The notes: generated by a model from the sequence alone, not told the origin. Shown: positions 21,762-30,579, numbered from the stretch's first letter. The stretch: DNA of 64,000 nucleotides from Aciditerrimonas ferrireducens (GCF_023130475.1 NZ_JAKHEX010000003.1:1-64000), one strand, 5' to 3'. Numbers and translations are program-made.

Positions 21762-22942
21762 CCTCCCCGGCCGCCGAGGGCACCTGGCCCTCGATGGCCT
21801 CCCCGGCGTCTTCGCCGGCTCCGAAGAGGTCCCGCCGGCGCTCGGCCAGCACCCGCCGGTAGATCCGCAGGTGGTCCTCCACCATCCGCGCCGCCGAGAA
21901 CCGCTCCTCGGCGCGCCGCCGGCAGGCCGCCCGGTCCAGCGCCGCCGCCCGGCGCACCCCGGCCACCAGCTCCTCCTCGCTGGCCCCCAGGAACCCCGTC
22001 ACCCCCGGCTCCACGATCTCGGGCGCGGAGCCCATGGGGGTGGCCACCACCGGCGTGCCGCTGGCCAGGGCCTCGATCATGACCATGCCGAAGGGCTCGG
22101 CCCACTGGATGGGGTTCAGCAGGCAGCTGGCCCCCCCGAGCAGCGCCAGCTTGTCCGCCCCGCCGACCTCCCCGACATACTCGACCGAGCCGCCCAGCAG
22201 CGGGGCCACCTCAGCCTCGAAGTAGGCCCGTTCCAGGGGCTCCTGCATCTTCGCGGCAATCTTCAGCGGCACCCCGGCCCGCCGGGCGATCCGGGCCGCC
22301 AGGTGCACCCCCTTGTCCGGGTGCATCCGGCCCAGGAACAACGCGTAGCCGCCCTCGCCCCGGCCCACCGGGAACTGGTCGAGGTCCAGGCCGTGGTGCA
22401 CCACCCCCGCCAGCTGCACCCCCTTCGCCGTTTTCGCCTGGTGGTGCGAGATGGCGATGACCGGGACTCGCTGGGAGATCACCCGGTAGATCGGCCCGAG
22501 CTCCCCATCGAAGGGCCCGTGGTTCGTCGTCACCACCGCCAGCCACGGGAACCGGTCGGCGTAGAGCGGGCCGACCAGGGTGTGGTCGTGGACCACGTCG
22601 CAGTCCTGCACCGCCTCGTAGGCGGCCAGGGCCTGTCGAAGCTCCGGCACCGGGCCCGGGGCCCCCACCCCCAGGGCCTCCTCGTAGACCCAGGCCCGGG
22701 GGACCGGACAGCTGCTGTCCCCCGTGCAGAACAGCACCACCTCGTGCCCGGCGGCCACCAGCCCCCGGGCCAAGACGTCCAGGACCCGCTCCGTGCCGCC
22801 GTAGGCGGGCGGCGGCACCGGCACCACGGGCGGGGCCACGATGGCGATCCGCACCGCTTGGACCTCCTCTGTCAGCTGCCTGCCTCCGCTTGGCGTCGCC
22901 ACCCCGCGTCGGCACCAGCCCTCGGGGCGGCCCACCACCAGA

Positions 22943-22969
22943 TTAGCACTCGTCGACCGCGAGTGCTAA
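22943..22969. promoter_or_regulatory. Perfect CIRCE element (HrcA operator)
   Basis: TTAGCACTC (22943-22951), nine bases, then GAGTGCTAA (22961-22969). This is an exact match to the consensus inverted repeat bound by the heat-shock repressor HrcA. CIRCE normally controls groESL or dnaK, yet here it lies between a glycosyltransferase gene (minus strand) and a P450 gene (plus strand), with no chaperone gene in the window. On the minus strand a weak promoter (TTAGCA, 16 nt, GCTAAT) can be drawn inside the element itself. Confidence 0.85.
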
Positions 22970-23070
22970 CGCCCGGCAGGATCTGCCACGATGGTCGCGC
23001 TTCGGCTACCCTCCAGGCCGGCGGGGTCCAGCAGCGGACCGCCCGGCGGTCCACGACGGAGGGAGGGGAC

Positions 23071-24345
23071 GTGACCACCACCGACCTCGGCCTCACCGAG
23101 GAGCTCGGCCGCCTGCTCGTCCGGCCCGAGGCCTGGGCCGACATGGACCACTGGCACGCCGCGGTCGCCGAGGCCCGCCGAAGGGCCCCGGTCTGGCCCA
23201 TCGAGGTCGAGGGCTTCGCCCCCTTCCTCGCCGTCCTCGCCTACCGGACCGTCCAGCAGGTCTCCCGGGACAACCAGACCTGGCTCAACACCCCCCGCTC
23301 GGTCCTCCAGCCCGAAGCCGAGTACCAGGCCATGCTGGCCGCCGGCATCCCCGAGCCCCGGACCCTCGTCCACCTCGACGGGGAGGAGCACCACCTCCAC
23401 CGCCAGGTCACCGCCGAGTGGTTCAAGCCCCAGACGGTCAACGCCCGCCAGCCCCGCATCGACGCCATCTGCCAGCAGTTCGTCCAGAAGATGGCCGACC
23501 TGGGCGACACCTGCGACTTCGCCCAGGACATCGCCCAGCCCTTCACCCTGCGGGTCATCATGGACATCTACGGGGTGCCCGAGTCCGACGAGGCCCTCAT
23601 GCTCCAGCTCACCCAAGGGCTCTTCGGCGCCGGGGACCCCGAGTACATGCTCGACCCGACCGACCCCCACGCCTCGCTCGTCGCCTCGGTCACCACCTTC
23701 ATCGAGTACTTCACCGCCCTGACCGAGGACCGCCGCCGCCACCCCCGCGACGACCTGGCCACCGTCATCGCCAACGGCCAGCCCGGCGGCCAGCCCATGG
23801 GGGAGGCCGAGCGGCTCTGGTACTACATCATCGTGGCCACCGCCGGCCACGACACCACGTCCTTTGCCATGTCCGGCGGCCTCCACCAGATGCTCCGCCA
23901 GCCCGAGATCCTCCCGGCCATCGCCGAGGACCCCGGCCGGGCCGTGGCGGCCGCCGAGGAGGCCCTCCGCCTCACCTCGCCGGTCCGCCACTTCCTCCGC
24001 TACGCGGCGACCGACACCGAGGTCGAGGGCGTCCCGGTCCGGGCCGGCCAGCGGGTCCTCCTCAGCTACCCCTCCGCCAACCGGGACGAGACCGTCTTCC
24101 CCGACCCGAACCGCATGGACCTCGAGCGGCCCAACGCCGATCGCCACCTCGGCTTCGGCATCGGCGCCCACTTCTGCCTCGGCGCCCAGTTCGCCCGCCG
24201 GGAGCTCCGCACCATGTACGCCCGCCTCGCCCAGGACCTCGCCGAGATCGAGCCGGCCGGACCCGTCGAGTGGGCCCAGTCGAACTTCGTCTCGGGCCCC
24301 AAGCACCTCCCCGTCCGCTACCGCTTCCGCCCCGGCCGCCCCTGA
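23071..24345 (+). CDS. Cytochrome P450
   Basis: A soluble bacterial P450 of 424 residues. The heme-binding loop FGIGAHFCLG has the Cys ligand, the I-helix reads TAGHDTT, and the K-helix E-x-x-R is EALR. The N-terminus has no membrane anchor, as expected for the class that takes electrons from ferredoxin; no ferredoxin or reductase is adjacent. The GTG start at 23071 follows GAGGGAGGGG. It heads a likely operon with a membrane protein, an SRPBCC protein and a metallo-beta-lactamase-fold hydrolase, downstream of CIRCE. The substrate is not predictable, though such P450s often act on steroids or fatty acids. Confidence 0.93.
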   Translation: MTTTDLGLTEELGRLLVRPEAWADMDHWHAAVAEARRRAPVWPIEVEGFAPFLAVLAYRTVQQVSRDNQTWLNTPRSVLQPEAEYQAMLAAGIPEPRTLVHLDGEEHHLHRQVTAEWFKPQTVNARQPRIDAICQQFVQKMADLGDTCDFAQDIAQPFTLRVIMDIYGVPESDEALMLQLTQGLFGAGDPEYMLDPTDPHASLVASVTTFIEYFTALTEDRRRHPRDDLATVIANGQPGGQPMGEAERLWYYIIVATAGHDTTSFAMSGGLHQMLRQPEILPAIAEDPGRAVAAAEEALRLTSPVRHFLRYAATDTEVEGVPVRAGQRVLLSYPSANRDETVFPDPNRMDLERPNADRHLGFGIGAHFCLGAQFARRELRTMYARLAQDLAEIEPAGPVEWAQSNFVSGPKHLPVRYRFRPGRP

Positions 24346-24406
24346 GCCGCCCCGACGGCTCGCCGCGGCCCCGGGGCCCGGCTCGCTGGGGGGCGACGCC
24401 GACCCC

Positions 24407-24412
24407 TAGCAT
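24407..24412 (+). promoter_or_regulatory. -10 element of a leaderless gene
   Basis: TAGCAT is followed by 6 nt and then the GTG at 24419, with no ribosome site. This suggests a second, internal promoter for the genes after the P450. Confidence 0.5.
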
Positions 24413-24418
24413 GGCCCC

Positions 24419-25471
24419 GTGCTCGCCTCCCTCCGGCGCTGGTGGCAGGTCGGGCCCGACCGCTGGCGTCGGCGCCTCGTCGTGGCCCTCGGCCTGGTCT
24501 GGATCCTCGACGGCCTCCTGCAGTTCCAGCCCAGCATGTACAGCCGGGGCGGCGACAGCTTCGCCGGGACGGTCCTGCAGTACAACACCATGGGCCGGCC
24601 CAACCCCCTGACCGACCTCATCCACTTCGCCGTCACCCTCACCTACGGCACCGCCCTCCGCCAGGACGTCTTCAACACCCTCGCCGCCCTCGTCCAGCTC
24701 GCCATCGGCCTCGCCCTCCTGCGTCGCCGGAGCGAGAAGCTCGGCCTGGCCGGCACCTGCCTGTGGGCCCTCGTGCCCTGGATCGTCGGCGAGGCCCTCG
24801 GGCAGATGCCCTTCCCCCAGGCCTCCATGGCCATCGACGGCTCGCCGGGCGCCGCCGTCGTCTACATCCTCCTGGCCCTGGCCCTCTGGCCCCGGCGATC
24901 CCCGTCCGCCAGCGCCGGGCCCGACGGGCTCGCCTCGCCCGCCGACGGCGGGCTGCTCGGCAGCCGGGGGGCCCTCGGGCTCTGGAGCGCCATCTGGGTC
25001 GGCACCGCCCTCCTGGAGCTCGAGCACGCCAACTGGGCCCCCAACGCCCTCGCCGCCCAGCTCCGGGCGAACGCCGACGGGGAGCCCGGCTTCCTCGCCA
25101 GCCTCGACCGGGCCGTCGCCCACCTCGTCGCCGGCCACGGCCTCGAAGCCGCCCTCCTCATGGCCCTCGTCCAGGTCTGGGTCGGCATCGCCGCCCTCCG
25201 GCCCCTCACCCGGACCACCGCTCTCAAGGTCGGGGTCGTCGTCTCCGTCCTCTACTGGGTCGTCGGCCAGAACCTCGGCGGCCTCCTCACCGGCTCGGCC
25301 ACCGACCCCCAGCTCGGGCCCATGCTCGTCCTCTACGCCCTCGCCCTCTGGCCCCGGGCCGCCCACCCGGTCGGCCTGCCCGGCCCCACCGAACCGGTCG
25401 AGCCGGTCACCACCACGGCCCCCCTCGACGCCCCGGCCGAACCGGCCCCCCCGCCCGTCCCGGTCGGCTGA
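24419..25471 (+). CDS. Multi-pass membrane protein of unknown function
   Basis: A 350-residue protein with about seven hydrophobic segments, beginning LVVALGLVWILDGLLQFQP. The N-terminal WILDGLLQFQPSMYS motif, with small and aromatic residues around the first membrane segment, recurs in uncharacterised actinobacterial membrane proteins. A loop near residue 165 is rich in Ala, Pro and Ser, and the last 35 residues are a Pro-rich tail. The GTG start is supported by the leaderless -10 just upstream. It lies 73 bp after the P450 gene and 12 bp before the SRPBCC gene. I do not recognise its function. Confidence 0.75.
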   Translation: MLASLRRWWQVGPDRWRRRLVVALGLVWILDGLLQFQPSMYSRGGDSFAGTVLQYNTMGRPNPLTDLIHFAVTLTYGTALRQDVFNTLAALVQLAIGLALLRRRSEKLGLAGTCLWALVPWIVGEALGQMPFPQASMAIDGSPGAAVVYILLALALWPRRSPSASAGPDGLASPADGGLLGSRGALGLWSAIWVGTALLELEHANWAPNALAAQLRANADGEPGFLASLDRAVAHLVAGHGLEAALLMALVQVWVGIAALRPLTRTTALKVGVVVSVLYWVVGQNLGGLLTGSATDPQLGPMLVLYALALWPRAAHPVGLPGPTEPVEPVTTTAPLDAPAEPAPPPVPVG

Positions 25472-25483
25472 CCACCTGCGGCC

Positions 25484-25984
25484 ATGGCGCTTCGGATCGA
25501 GGGCAGCCGCAGCGTCGAGATCGCGGCCCCGCCGACCCTCGTCTGGCAGCTCGTGGCCGACGTCACCCGCATCGGCCAGCTCTCCCCCATCACCGTGGCT
25601 GCCCGCTGGCTCCCGCCCCACCAGGGCCCGGTCGTCGGGGCCCGCTTCCAGGGCACCAACCGCCTGCCCCTGGTCCGTCGCTGGACCTCCGTCGCCACCG
25701 TCACCGACGCCCAGCCCGGGGTCCGCTTCGCCTTCGCCGTCGGCCGCGACCCCGCCCGGCCGAACACCCTCTGGTCCTACGACCTCGAACCCACCCCCCT
25801 CGGCTGCCGGGTCACCGAACGCTGGCAGATGGTCCGGGAGCCCTGGATCGTCCTCCTCTACTACCGCCTCGTCGGCCAGGCAGACCGGGTGGCCCGGGGC
25901 GTCGAGCAGACCCTCGCCCGCCTCAAGGCCGCCGCCGAGGCGCAGGCCCGCCGCGACCCCGTCGACCCTGGGCGGACCCCGTGA
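25484..25984 (+). CDS. SRPBCC (START-like) domain protein
   Basis: A 166-residue protein of the polyketide cyclase/dehydrase and lipid-transport fold. The start pattern VEIAAPPTLVWQLVADVTRIGQLSP is typical, and the long C-terminal helix (RVARGVEQTLARLKAAAEA) closes the hydrophobic pocket. Such proteins bind hydrophobic ligands. Its GTGA overlap with the next gene and the 12-bp gap before it indicate co-translation with neighbours, so it may carry or process the P450 substrate. Confidence 0.85.
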   Translation: MALRIEGSRSVEIAAPPTLVWQLVADVTRIGQLSPITVAARWLPPHQGPVVGARFQGTNRLPLVRRWTSVATVTDAQPGVRFAFAVGRDPARPNTLWSYDLEPTPLGCRVTERWQMVREPWIVLLYYRLVGQADRVARGVEQTLARLKAAAEAQARRDPVDPGRTP

Positions 25985-26955
25985 GCGGGCCCCCCGGCCC
26001 GACCTCCGGCTGGCAGCCCCTCACCCCCCGGGTGGCCTGCCACCTCCAGCTCCCCGGCGGCTGGGGCCTGGCCAACAGCGGCCTGGTCCTCGGCCCCGAG
26101 GCCTCCCTCCTCGTCGACGTCCCCTTCGACCGCCGCACCACCGAGGCCCTCCTCGCCGGCCTCGACCCCCTCCTCCGGGGCGCCGGGCCCCTCCGCTGGC
26201 TGGTCATCACCCACGCGAACGGCGACCACTGCTACGGCGCCGGCCTCCTCGAGGTCCCCGAGGTGCTCGCCACGCCGGCCTGCGCCGAGGAGCTCGCCGC
26301 CCTGCCCCCGAGCGCCCTGGCGGCGTTCTGCGCCCAGGCCCCGGCCCTCGGCGACGCCGGCCGGCTCCTCGCCCACGCCTTCGACCGCTTCGACTTCACC
26401 GACCTGCCCCTCCGCCTCCCCGACCGGACCCTCGACGCGCCCCTCACCCTCCACGTCGGGGGCCAGCCGGTCGAGCTCCGCCCGGTCGGCCCGGCCCACA
26501 CCGCCGGCGACCTCGTCGTCCTCCTCCCCGAGGACCGCGTCCTCTTCACGGGCGACCTCGTCTTCGCCGGCAGCCACCCCGTCGTCTGGGCCGGGCCCGT
26601 CCGCCGCTGGATCGCCACCCTCGCCCAGCTCGAGCAGGAGGCCGTCGGCTGGCGGGTCGTCCCCGGCCACGGCGCCCCCGGGGACCACCGCCTCCTCGCC
26701 GCCACCCGCCGCTACCTCGAACAGCTCCTCCAGCGGGCCGAGGCGCTCGTGGCCGCCGGGGTGCCCTACGAGGACGCCCTCGGGCGGCTCGACCCCGGCG
26801 GCTTCGACCCGGAGGTGGCGCACTGGCTCGAGCCCGAACGCCTGGCCGCCAACCTCGCCGCCTGCTACCGCGACCTCGGCCAGGACGCCCCGGCCCAGCC
26901 CCTCGACCTCCTCGCCGCCATGGGACGGCTCCTCCCGCCCCCGCCAGCCCCCTGA
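25981..26955 (+). CDS. Metallo-beta-lactamase-fold hydrolase
   Basis: A 324-residue protein with the zinc motif THANGDHCYG (H-x-N-x-D-H variant, about residue 78), a third His in VGPAHTAGD, the bridging Asp in LFTGDLVF, and VVPGHGAP with the last His. The Asn-containing variant is common in a subgroup acting on thioesters or lactones. The GTG overlaps the stop of the SRPBCC gene (GTGA), so translation is coupled. The exact substrate is unknown; the operon context suggests hydrolysis of a P450 product. Confidence 0.85.
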   Translation: MSGPPGPTSGWQPLTPRVACHLQLPGGWGLANSGLVLGPEASLLVDVPFDRRTTEALLAGLDPLLRGAGPLRWLVITHANGDHCYGAGLLEVPEVLATPACAEELAALPPSALAAFCAQAPALGDAGRLLAHAFDRFDFTDLPLRLPDRTLDAPLTLHVGGQPVELRPVGPAHTAGDLVVLLPEDRVLFTGDLVFAGSHPVVWAGPVRRWIATLAQLEQEAVGWRVVPGHGAPGDHRLLAATRRYLEQLLQRAEALVAAGVPYEDALGRLDPGGFDPEVAHWLEPERLAANLAACYRDLGQDAPAQPLDLLAAMGRLLPPPPAP

Positions 26956-27000
26956 GCCCGCCCCCGACGGCGGGACCCGGGGAGCGGGCCCCCAGGGCCC

Positions 27001-27756
27001 TCAGGCGCCCTCGGGCGACGGACGCCGGTGCACCACGCTCGCCCCGGCCTGGTCCCGGGCCAGGACCACCAGCTGGTCCACGTTCACCCACGCCGGCCGG
27101 GTCACGCAGAACAGGATGCACTCGGCCACGTCCTCGGCCCGCATCGGGGTCAGGCCCTCATAGACCGCCTTGGCCCGCTCGGCGTCCCCCCGGAACCGGA
27201 CCACGGAGAACTCCGTCTCCACCAGCCCCGGGTCCACCTCGCTCACCCGCACCGGCCGGCCCAGCAGCTCCAGGCGCAACGCCCGGGTCAGGGCCCGCTC
27301 GGCGAACTTCGCCGCGTTGTACCCCCCGCCGCCCACGTAGGCCTCGTGCCCGGCGATCGACCCCACCATCACCACCACCCCGTCCCCGCTGGCCTCCAGC
27401 TTCGGCAGCAGCGCCCGGGTCATCCGCAGCGTCCCCAGCACGTTCGTCTCGTACATCCGTCGCCAGTCCGCCTCGTCGGCCTCCTCGATCCGTTCCAGGC
27501 CGATGGCCCCCCCGGCGTTGTTCACCAGCACCCGGCACTCGGGCACCTCGGCGCAGAACCGCTCCACCGACGCCGGGTCGGTCACGTCCAGGGGCAGCGC
27601 CCGGGCTCCGATCGGGTCGGCCACCTCCCGCAGCCGCTCCAGCCGCCGGGCCCCCACCACCACCTCGAACCCCGCCCCGGCCAGCGCCCGGGCCGTCGCC
27701 GCCCCGATCCCGCTGCTCGCCCCCGTCACCACCGCCACGCCCCTCGCTGCGCTCAT
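27001..27756 (-). CDS. Short-chain dehydrogenase/reductase
   Basis: A classical SDR of 251 residues. The cofactor motif VVTGASSGIGAATA (TGxxxGxG), LVNNAGG, and the catalytic Ser in VMVGSIAG with YNAAK (Tyr and Lys) are all present. It uses NAD or NADP; the arginine after the cofactor strand (VGARRLERL) favours NADP. Start at the ATG at 27756, which is preceded 6 nt away by a weak -10 (CAGGAT on the minus strand) and no ribosome site. It is convergent with the metallo-beta-lactamase-fold gene. Confidence 0.88.
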   Translation of the reverse strand: MSAARGVAVVTGASSGIGAATARALAGAGFEVVVGARRLERLREVADPIGARALPLDVTDPASVERFCAEVPECRVLVNNAGGAIGLERIEEADEADWRRMYETNVLGTLRMTRALLPKLEASGDGVVVMVGSIAGHEAYVGGGGYNAAKFAERALTRALRLELLGRPVRVSEVDPGLVETEFSVVRFRGDAERAKAVYEGLTPMRAEDVAECILFCVTRPAWVNVDQLVVLARDQAGASVVHRRPSPEGA

Positions 27757-27868
27757 GGCCCCATCCTGGCCGTCGGCCACCCCGCGCTCCAGCCCGCACG
27801 GGCCGCCCCGCCCTGCCTGGCCGGCGGTTCGCCGCCAGCAGCCGCTGCCGGGGCCCCGAGCCCCCCGC

Positions 27869-27874
27869 TAGCGT
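27869..27874 (+). promoter_or_regulatory. -10 element of a leaderless gene
   Basis: TAGCGT followed by 6 nt and the GTG at 27881; there is no ribosome site. Confidence 0.5.
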
Positions 27875-27880
27875 CCTGCC

Positions 27881-28300
27881 GTGGCCTCCCCCCTGTCCCG
27901 CCCCGGCACCCGGGCCCTCGCCCTCCTCCTCGACGCCCTCCTCGTCCTCCTCTTCGTCGTCCTCGGCCGCATGGCCCACGCCAAGGGCCTCAGCCTCGCC
28001 GGCGTCGCCTCCACCGCCTGGCCCTTCCTCGCGGGCGCCGCCCTCGGCTGGCTCGTCAGCGCTGCCTGGCAGGATCCCCTCTCGGCCCGCCGCACTGGTC
28101 TGCCCGTCTGGCTCAGCACCGTCGGCTGGGGCATGGCCCTCCGGGCCATCGGCCACCAGGGCGTCGACGCCGTCTTCCTCGGGGTCGCCGCGGCGTTCCT
28201 GGCGCTCTTCCTCGTCGGCTGGCGGGTCCTTGCGCTCCTCGTCGCCGCTGGCCTCGACCGGCGCTCCCAGGCGGTCCACCGGAGCCACCCGGTCCCCTGA
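27881..28300 (+). CDS. DUF3054 membrane protein
   Basis: A 139-residue protein with four hydrophobic segments (ALALLLDALLVLLFVVLG, then about 45-63, 80-95, 103-122). The pattern of a leading R-x-LALLLD-x-LLVL segment, then P-FL-G-x-x-GWL, matches the actinobacterial DUF3054 family, whose role is unknown. The GTG start fits the leaderless -10. It is a single gene with the intergenic direct repeat following its stop codon. Confidence 0.75.
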   Translation: MASPLSRPGTRALALLLDALLVLLFVVLGRMAHAKGLSLAGVASTAWPFLAGAALGWLVSAAWQDPLSARRTGLPVWLSTVGWGMALRAIGHQGVDAVFLGVAAAFLALFLVGWRVLALLVAAGLDRRSQAVHRSHPVP

Positions 28301-28342
28301 CCCGCGACGGCCAGGAGGACGCCCCCGGGGGGCGCCGCCGCC

Positions 28343-28429
28343 GTTGTTTCACACAAACTCCACAACGCCGGCGTGCGAGCGGTTCGGCATGCGGCGTCGT
28401 TGTGTCACACAAACTCCACAACGCTGGCG
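28343..28429. repeat. Pair of 31-bp near-identical direct repeats
   Basis: Copies at 28343-28373 and 28399-28429 differ at two positions, with starts 56 bp apart. Each begins GTTGT and contains CACACAAACTCCACAAC; the second copy is an imperfect palindrome GTTGTG-N12-CACAAC. The repeats are distinctly AT-richer than everything around them. They lie in a 184-bp gap between the DUF3054 and pirin genes, at the 3' end of both. No gene is visible in the gap. Confidence 0.7.
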
Positions 28430-28484
28430 AGGACAGGGCCATTCGGTGCTCAGCGCCGGGCGCCGCAGCCCGCCCCTGGCTCCC

Positions 28485-29435
28485 TCAACGCGCCGTGTCC
28501 CACGGCAGCGGGGGCGCCACCAGTCGGGGCAACGCGGACCGGACCGGCCCGAAGCGGGGCTCGCCGGCTTCCCAGGCGCGGCGGGCCTCGGCGAGCTCCA
28601 CCCGGCTGCGGCCCACGAAGTTCCACCACATGACGAGCGGTTCCTCGAAGGGCGGCCCGCCGAGCAGCAAGACGACCGCCGGCCGCTCGGCCTCCACGGT
28701 CACGACGTCCCGCCCAGGCGGCCACACCGCGAGGACACCGGGCTCGAGCCGGTGAAGCCCGAGGCGCAGTGGGCCCCCGGCGAGCAGGCAGAGGCCGTGC
28801 TCGTCGGCGGCCCGCACCGGCAGGCGCAGGGAACCAGCGGGCAGCCGGAGCTCCGCCCCGAGGTGGGGGGTGTCCCGGCGGGCCGGCGAGCGGGCCCCGG
28901 CCAGCTCCCCGACCAGCACCCGGGCCTGGCCGCCCCCCGGGAGGGGGAGGACCGGGAGGTCGACGTGGTGCTCGAAGGCGGCGGCACCCCCGGCGGTGGC
29001 CGCCGGCTGGGCGATCCACAGCTGCGCCCCCTGGAGGCGGGGCAGGGCCCGCCCCGTGGGCTCCTCGGCGTGGGCCACCCCGTGACCGGCTGTCATGAGG
29101 CTCAGCTCGCCGGGGCGCACCACCTGCTCGCTCCCCAGGCTGTCCCGGTGCAGGACCTCCCCGTGGAGGAGCCAGGTCACGGTCTGCAGGCCGCAGTGCG
29201 GGTGGGGCGGCACGGCCAGGCCCGGCCGGCCGGGCCCGGTCGAGACCGGACCGAGGAGATCGAGGAAGCACCAGGGTCCGACGCTGCGCCGGGCCCGCTG
29301 GGGCAACAGGCGGGTGACCGGCACCCCACCCACCTCGGTCGCCCGTCCCCGGAACAGCTCGACCTCGGCCTGCCCGGGCCCTGCGCCCGGGGATGCGCCG
29401 GTCGCCGCCTCGTCGCGCTCGAGCGGCCCGCTCAT
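28485..29435 (-). CDS. Pirin-family cupin protein
   Basis: Pirins are two-domain cupins; some bacterial ones oxidise quercetin and others regulate enzymes. The metal-binding site is clear in PHPHCGLQTVTWLLHGEVLH (two His) and TAGHGVAHAEE (a further His and the Glu). Length 316 is usual. The ATG at 29435 is chosen because it precedes the conserved region without frame conflict. It is divergent from the nitronate monooxygenase-like gene with only 57 bp between. Confidence 0.9.
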   Translation of the reverse strand: MSGPLERDEAATGASPGAGPGQAEVELFRGRATEVGGVPVTRLLPQRARRSVGPWCFLDLLGPVSTGPGRPGLAVPPHPHCGLQTVTWLLHGEVLHRDSLGSEQVVRPGELSLMTAGHGVAHAEEPTGRALPRLQGAQLWIAQPAATAGGAAAFEHHVDLPVLPLPGGGQARVLVGELAGARSPARRDTPHLGAELRLPAGSLRLPVRAADEHGLCLLAGGPLRLGLHRLEPGVLAVWPPGRDVVTVEAERPAVVLLLGGPPFEEPLVMWWNFVGRSRVELAEARRAWEAGEPRFGPVRSALPRLVAPPLPWDTAR

Positions 29436-29479
29436 CACCACCCGAGCCTCCCACGCCCGGCCGGGCGTCGCCGAGCCGG

Positions 29480-29485
29480 TACGGT
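29480..29485 (+). promoter_or_regulatory. -10 element of a leaderless gene
   Basis: TACGGT followed by 7 nt and the GTG at 29493, with no ribosome site. Confidence 0.5.
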
Positions 29486-29492
29486 CGGGCCC

Positions 29493-30515
29493 GTGCGCCG
29501 CGACCTGCGGGAGCTCCTCGGCCCCCGGCCCCTGGTCCTTGCCCCCATGGCCGGGGGACCCACCGGGGCGGCCCTCGTGGCCGCGGTGGCCGAAGCGGGC
29601 GGCCTGGGCCTGCTCCCCGCCGGGTACCGCAGCGCCGCCCAGCTGGCGGCGGACCTCGAGGAGCTGCGAGCCCGGGGGGTGTCCCGCTTCGGGGTCAACC
29701 TCTTCGTGCCCCAGGGGCCCTGCCCGGACCGCCAGGCCCTCGACGCCTACCTCGACGCCCTCCGTCCCGAGGCGGAACGGCTCGGGGTCGAGCTCGGCGA
29801 ACCCCGCCACGACGACGACGACTGGGAGGCCAAGCTGGCCCTGCTGCTCGCGGAGCCGCCCCCACTGGTCAGCTTCGTCTTCGGCTGCCCCCCGGCGGAG
29901 GTGGTCGACGCCTTCCACCAGGCCGGCTGCCTCGTGGTGGTGACCGTCACGCGGCCCGACGAGGCCCGCGAGGCGGTGGCGGCCGGGGCCGACGGCCTCT
30001 GCGCCCAGGGCCTCGAGGCGGGCGGGCACCGGGGCGGGACCCGGGACGACCTCGACGGCCAGCTCCCCCTCCTCGACCTCCTCGGGGCCCTCCGCGGGGT
30101 GACCGACCGGCCCCTGCTGGCCGCAGGGGGGCTGGGCAGCGCGGCGGCGATCCAGCGGGCCCAGCGGGCCGGTGCCCTCGCCTGCCAGTGCGGCACCGCC
30201 TTCCTGCTGGCCGACGAGGCCGGCACCAGCGACGCCCACCGCCAGGCCCTCCAGACGGGCCGCTTCCCCACCACCGTCCTCACCCGGGCCTTCACCGGAC
30301 GCTTCGCCCGGGGACTGGCCAACCGCCTGGCCCTGGCCGGCCGGGACGCCCCTGGCTGCTACCCCGAGATCCACCACGCCACCCGGCCCCTCCGCCAGGC
30401 CGCCGCGGCCAGGGGCGACCTCGAGGTCCTCCACCTCTGGGCCGGCACCGCCTTTCCCCTCGCCGAGGCCCGGCCCGCCGGGGAGATCGTCGAGCGGCTC
30501 TGTCCCGCCGGCTGA
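29493..30515 (+). CDS. Nitronate monooxygenase-like flavoprotein
   Basis: A TIM-barrel FMN protein of 340 residues. VLAPMAGGPTGAALVAAVAE at the start, LCAQGLEAGGHRGG (the FMN-loop with the His near the substrate) and LLAAGGLGSAAAI then GTAFLLADEA are the standard landmarks of the family that oxidises alkyl nitronates such as propionate-3-nitronate. Family members also include enoyl-reductase-like proteins. The GTG start is supported by the leaderless -10. Transcribed divergently from pirin. Confidence 0.9.
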   Translation: MRRDLRELLGPRPLVLAPMAGGPTGAALVAAVAEAGGLGLLPAGYRSAAQLAADLEELRARGVSRFGVNLFVPQGPCPDRQALDAYLDALRPEAERLGVELGEPRHDDDDWEAKLALLLAEPPPLVSFVFGCPPAEVVDAFHQAGCLVVVTVTRPDEAREAVAAGADGLCAQGLEAGGHRGGTRDDLDGQLPLLDLLGALRGVTDRPLLAAGGLGSAAAIQRAQRAGALACQCGTAFLLADEAGTSDAHRQALQTGRFPTTVLTRAFTGRFARGLANRLALAGRDAPGCYPEIHHATRPLRQAAAARGDLEVLHLWAGTAFPLAEARPAGEIVERLCPAG

Positions 30516-30534
30516 TCGCCCCGGCATGGCATCC

Positions 30535-30572
30535 ACATTTCGGTTCAAAGCGAAGTGTTCGACGGTTACGGT
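30535..30572 (+). promoter_or_regulatory. Promoter with an overlapping palindrome (probable repressor operator)
   Basis: ACATTTCG (30535-30542) and CGAAGTGT (30551-30558) form a dyad with 7 of 8 matches around an 8-bp spacer. The -35-like TTCAAA (30544-30549) sits inside that spacer; 17 nt later comes the -10 TACGGT (30567-30572), and the ATG follows 7 nt after that. A repressor bound to the dyad would block the -35. Confidence 0.6.
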
Positions 30573-30579
30573 GCGGCCC

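Noticed and set aside
28343-28429. A short CRISPR array
   Set aside because: There are only two copies, separated by 25 bp, with no cas genes in the window and no third unit; the sequence is better called an intergenic direct repeat.
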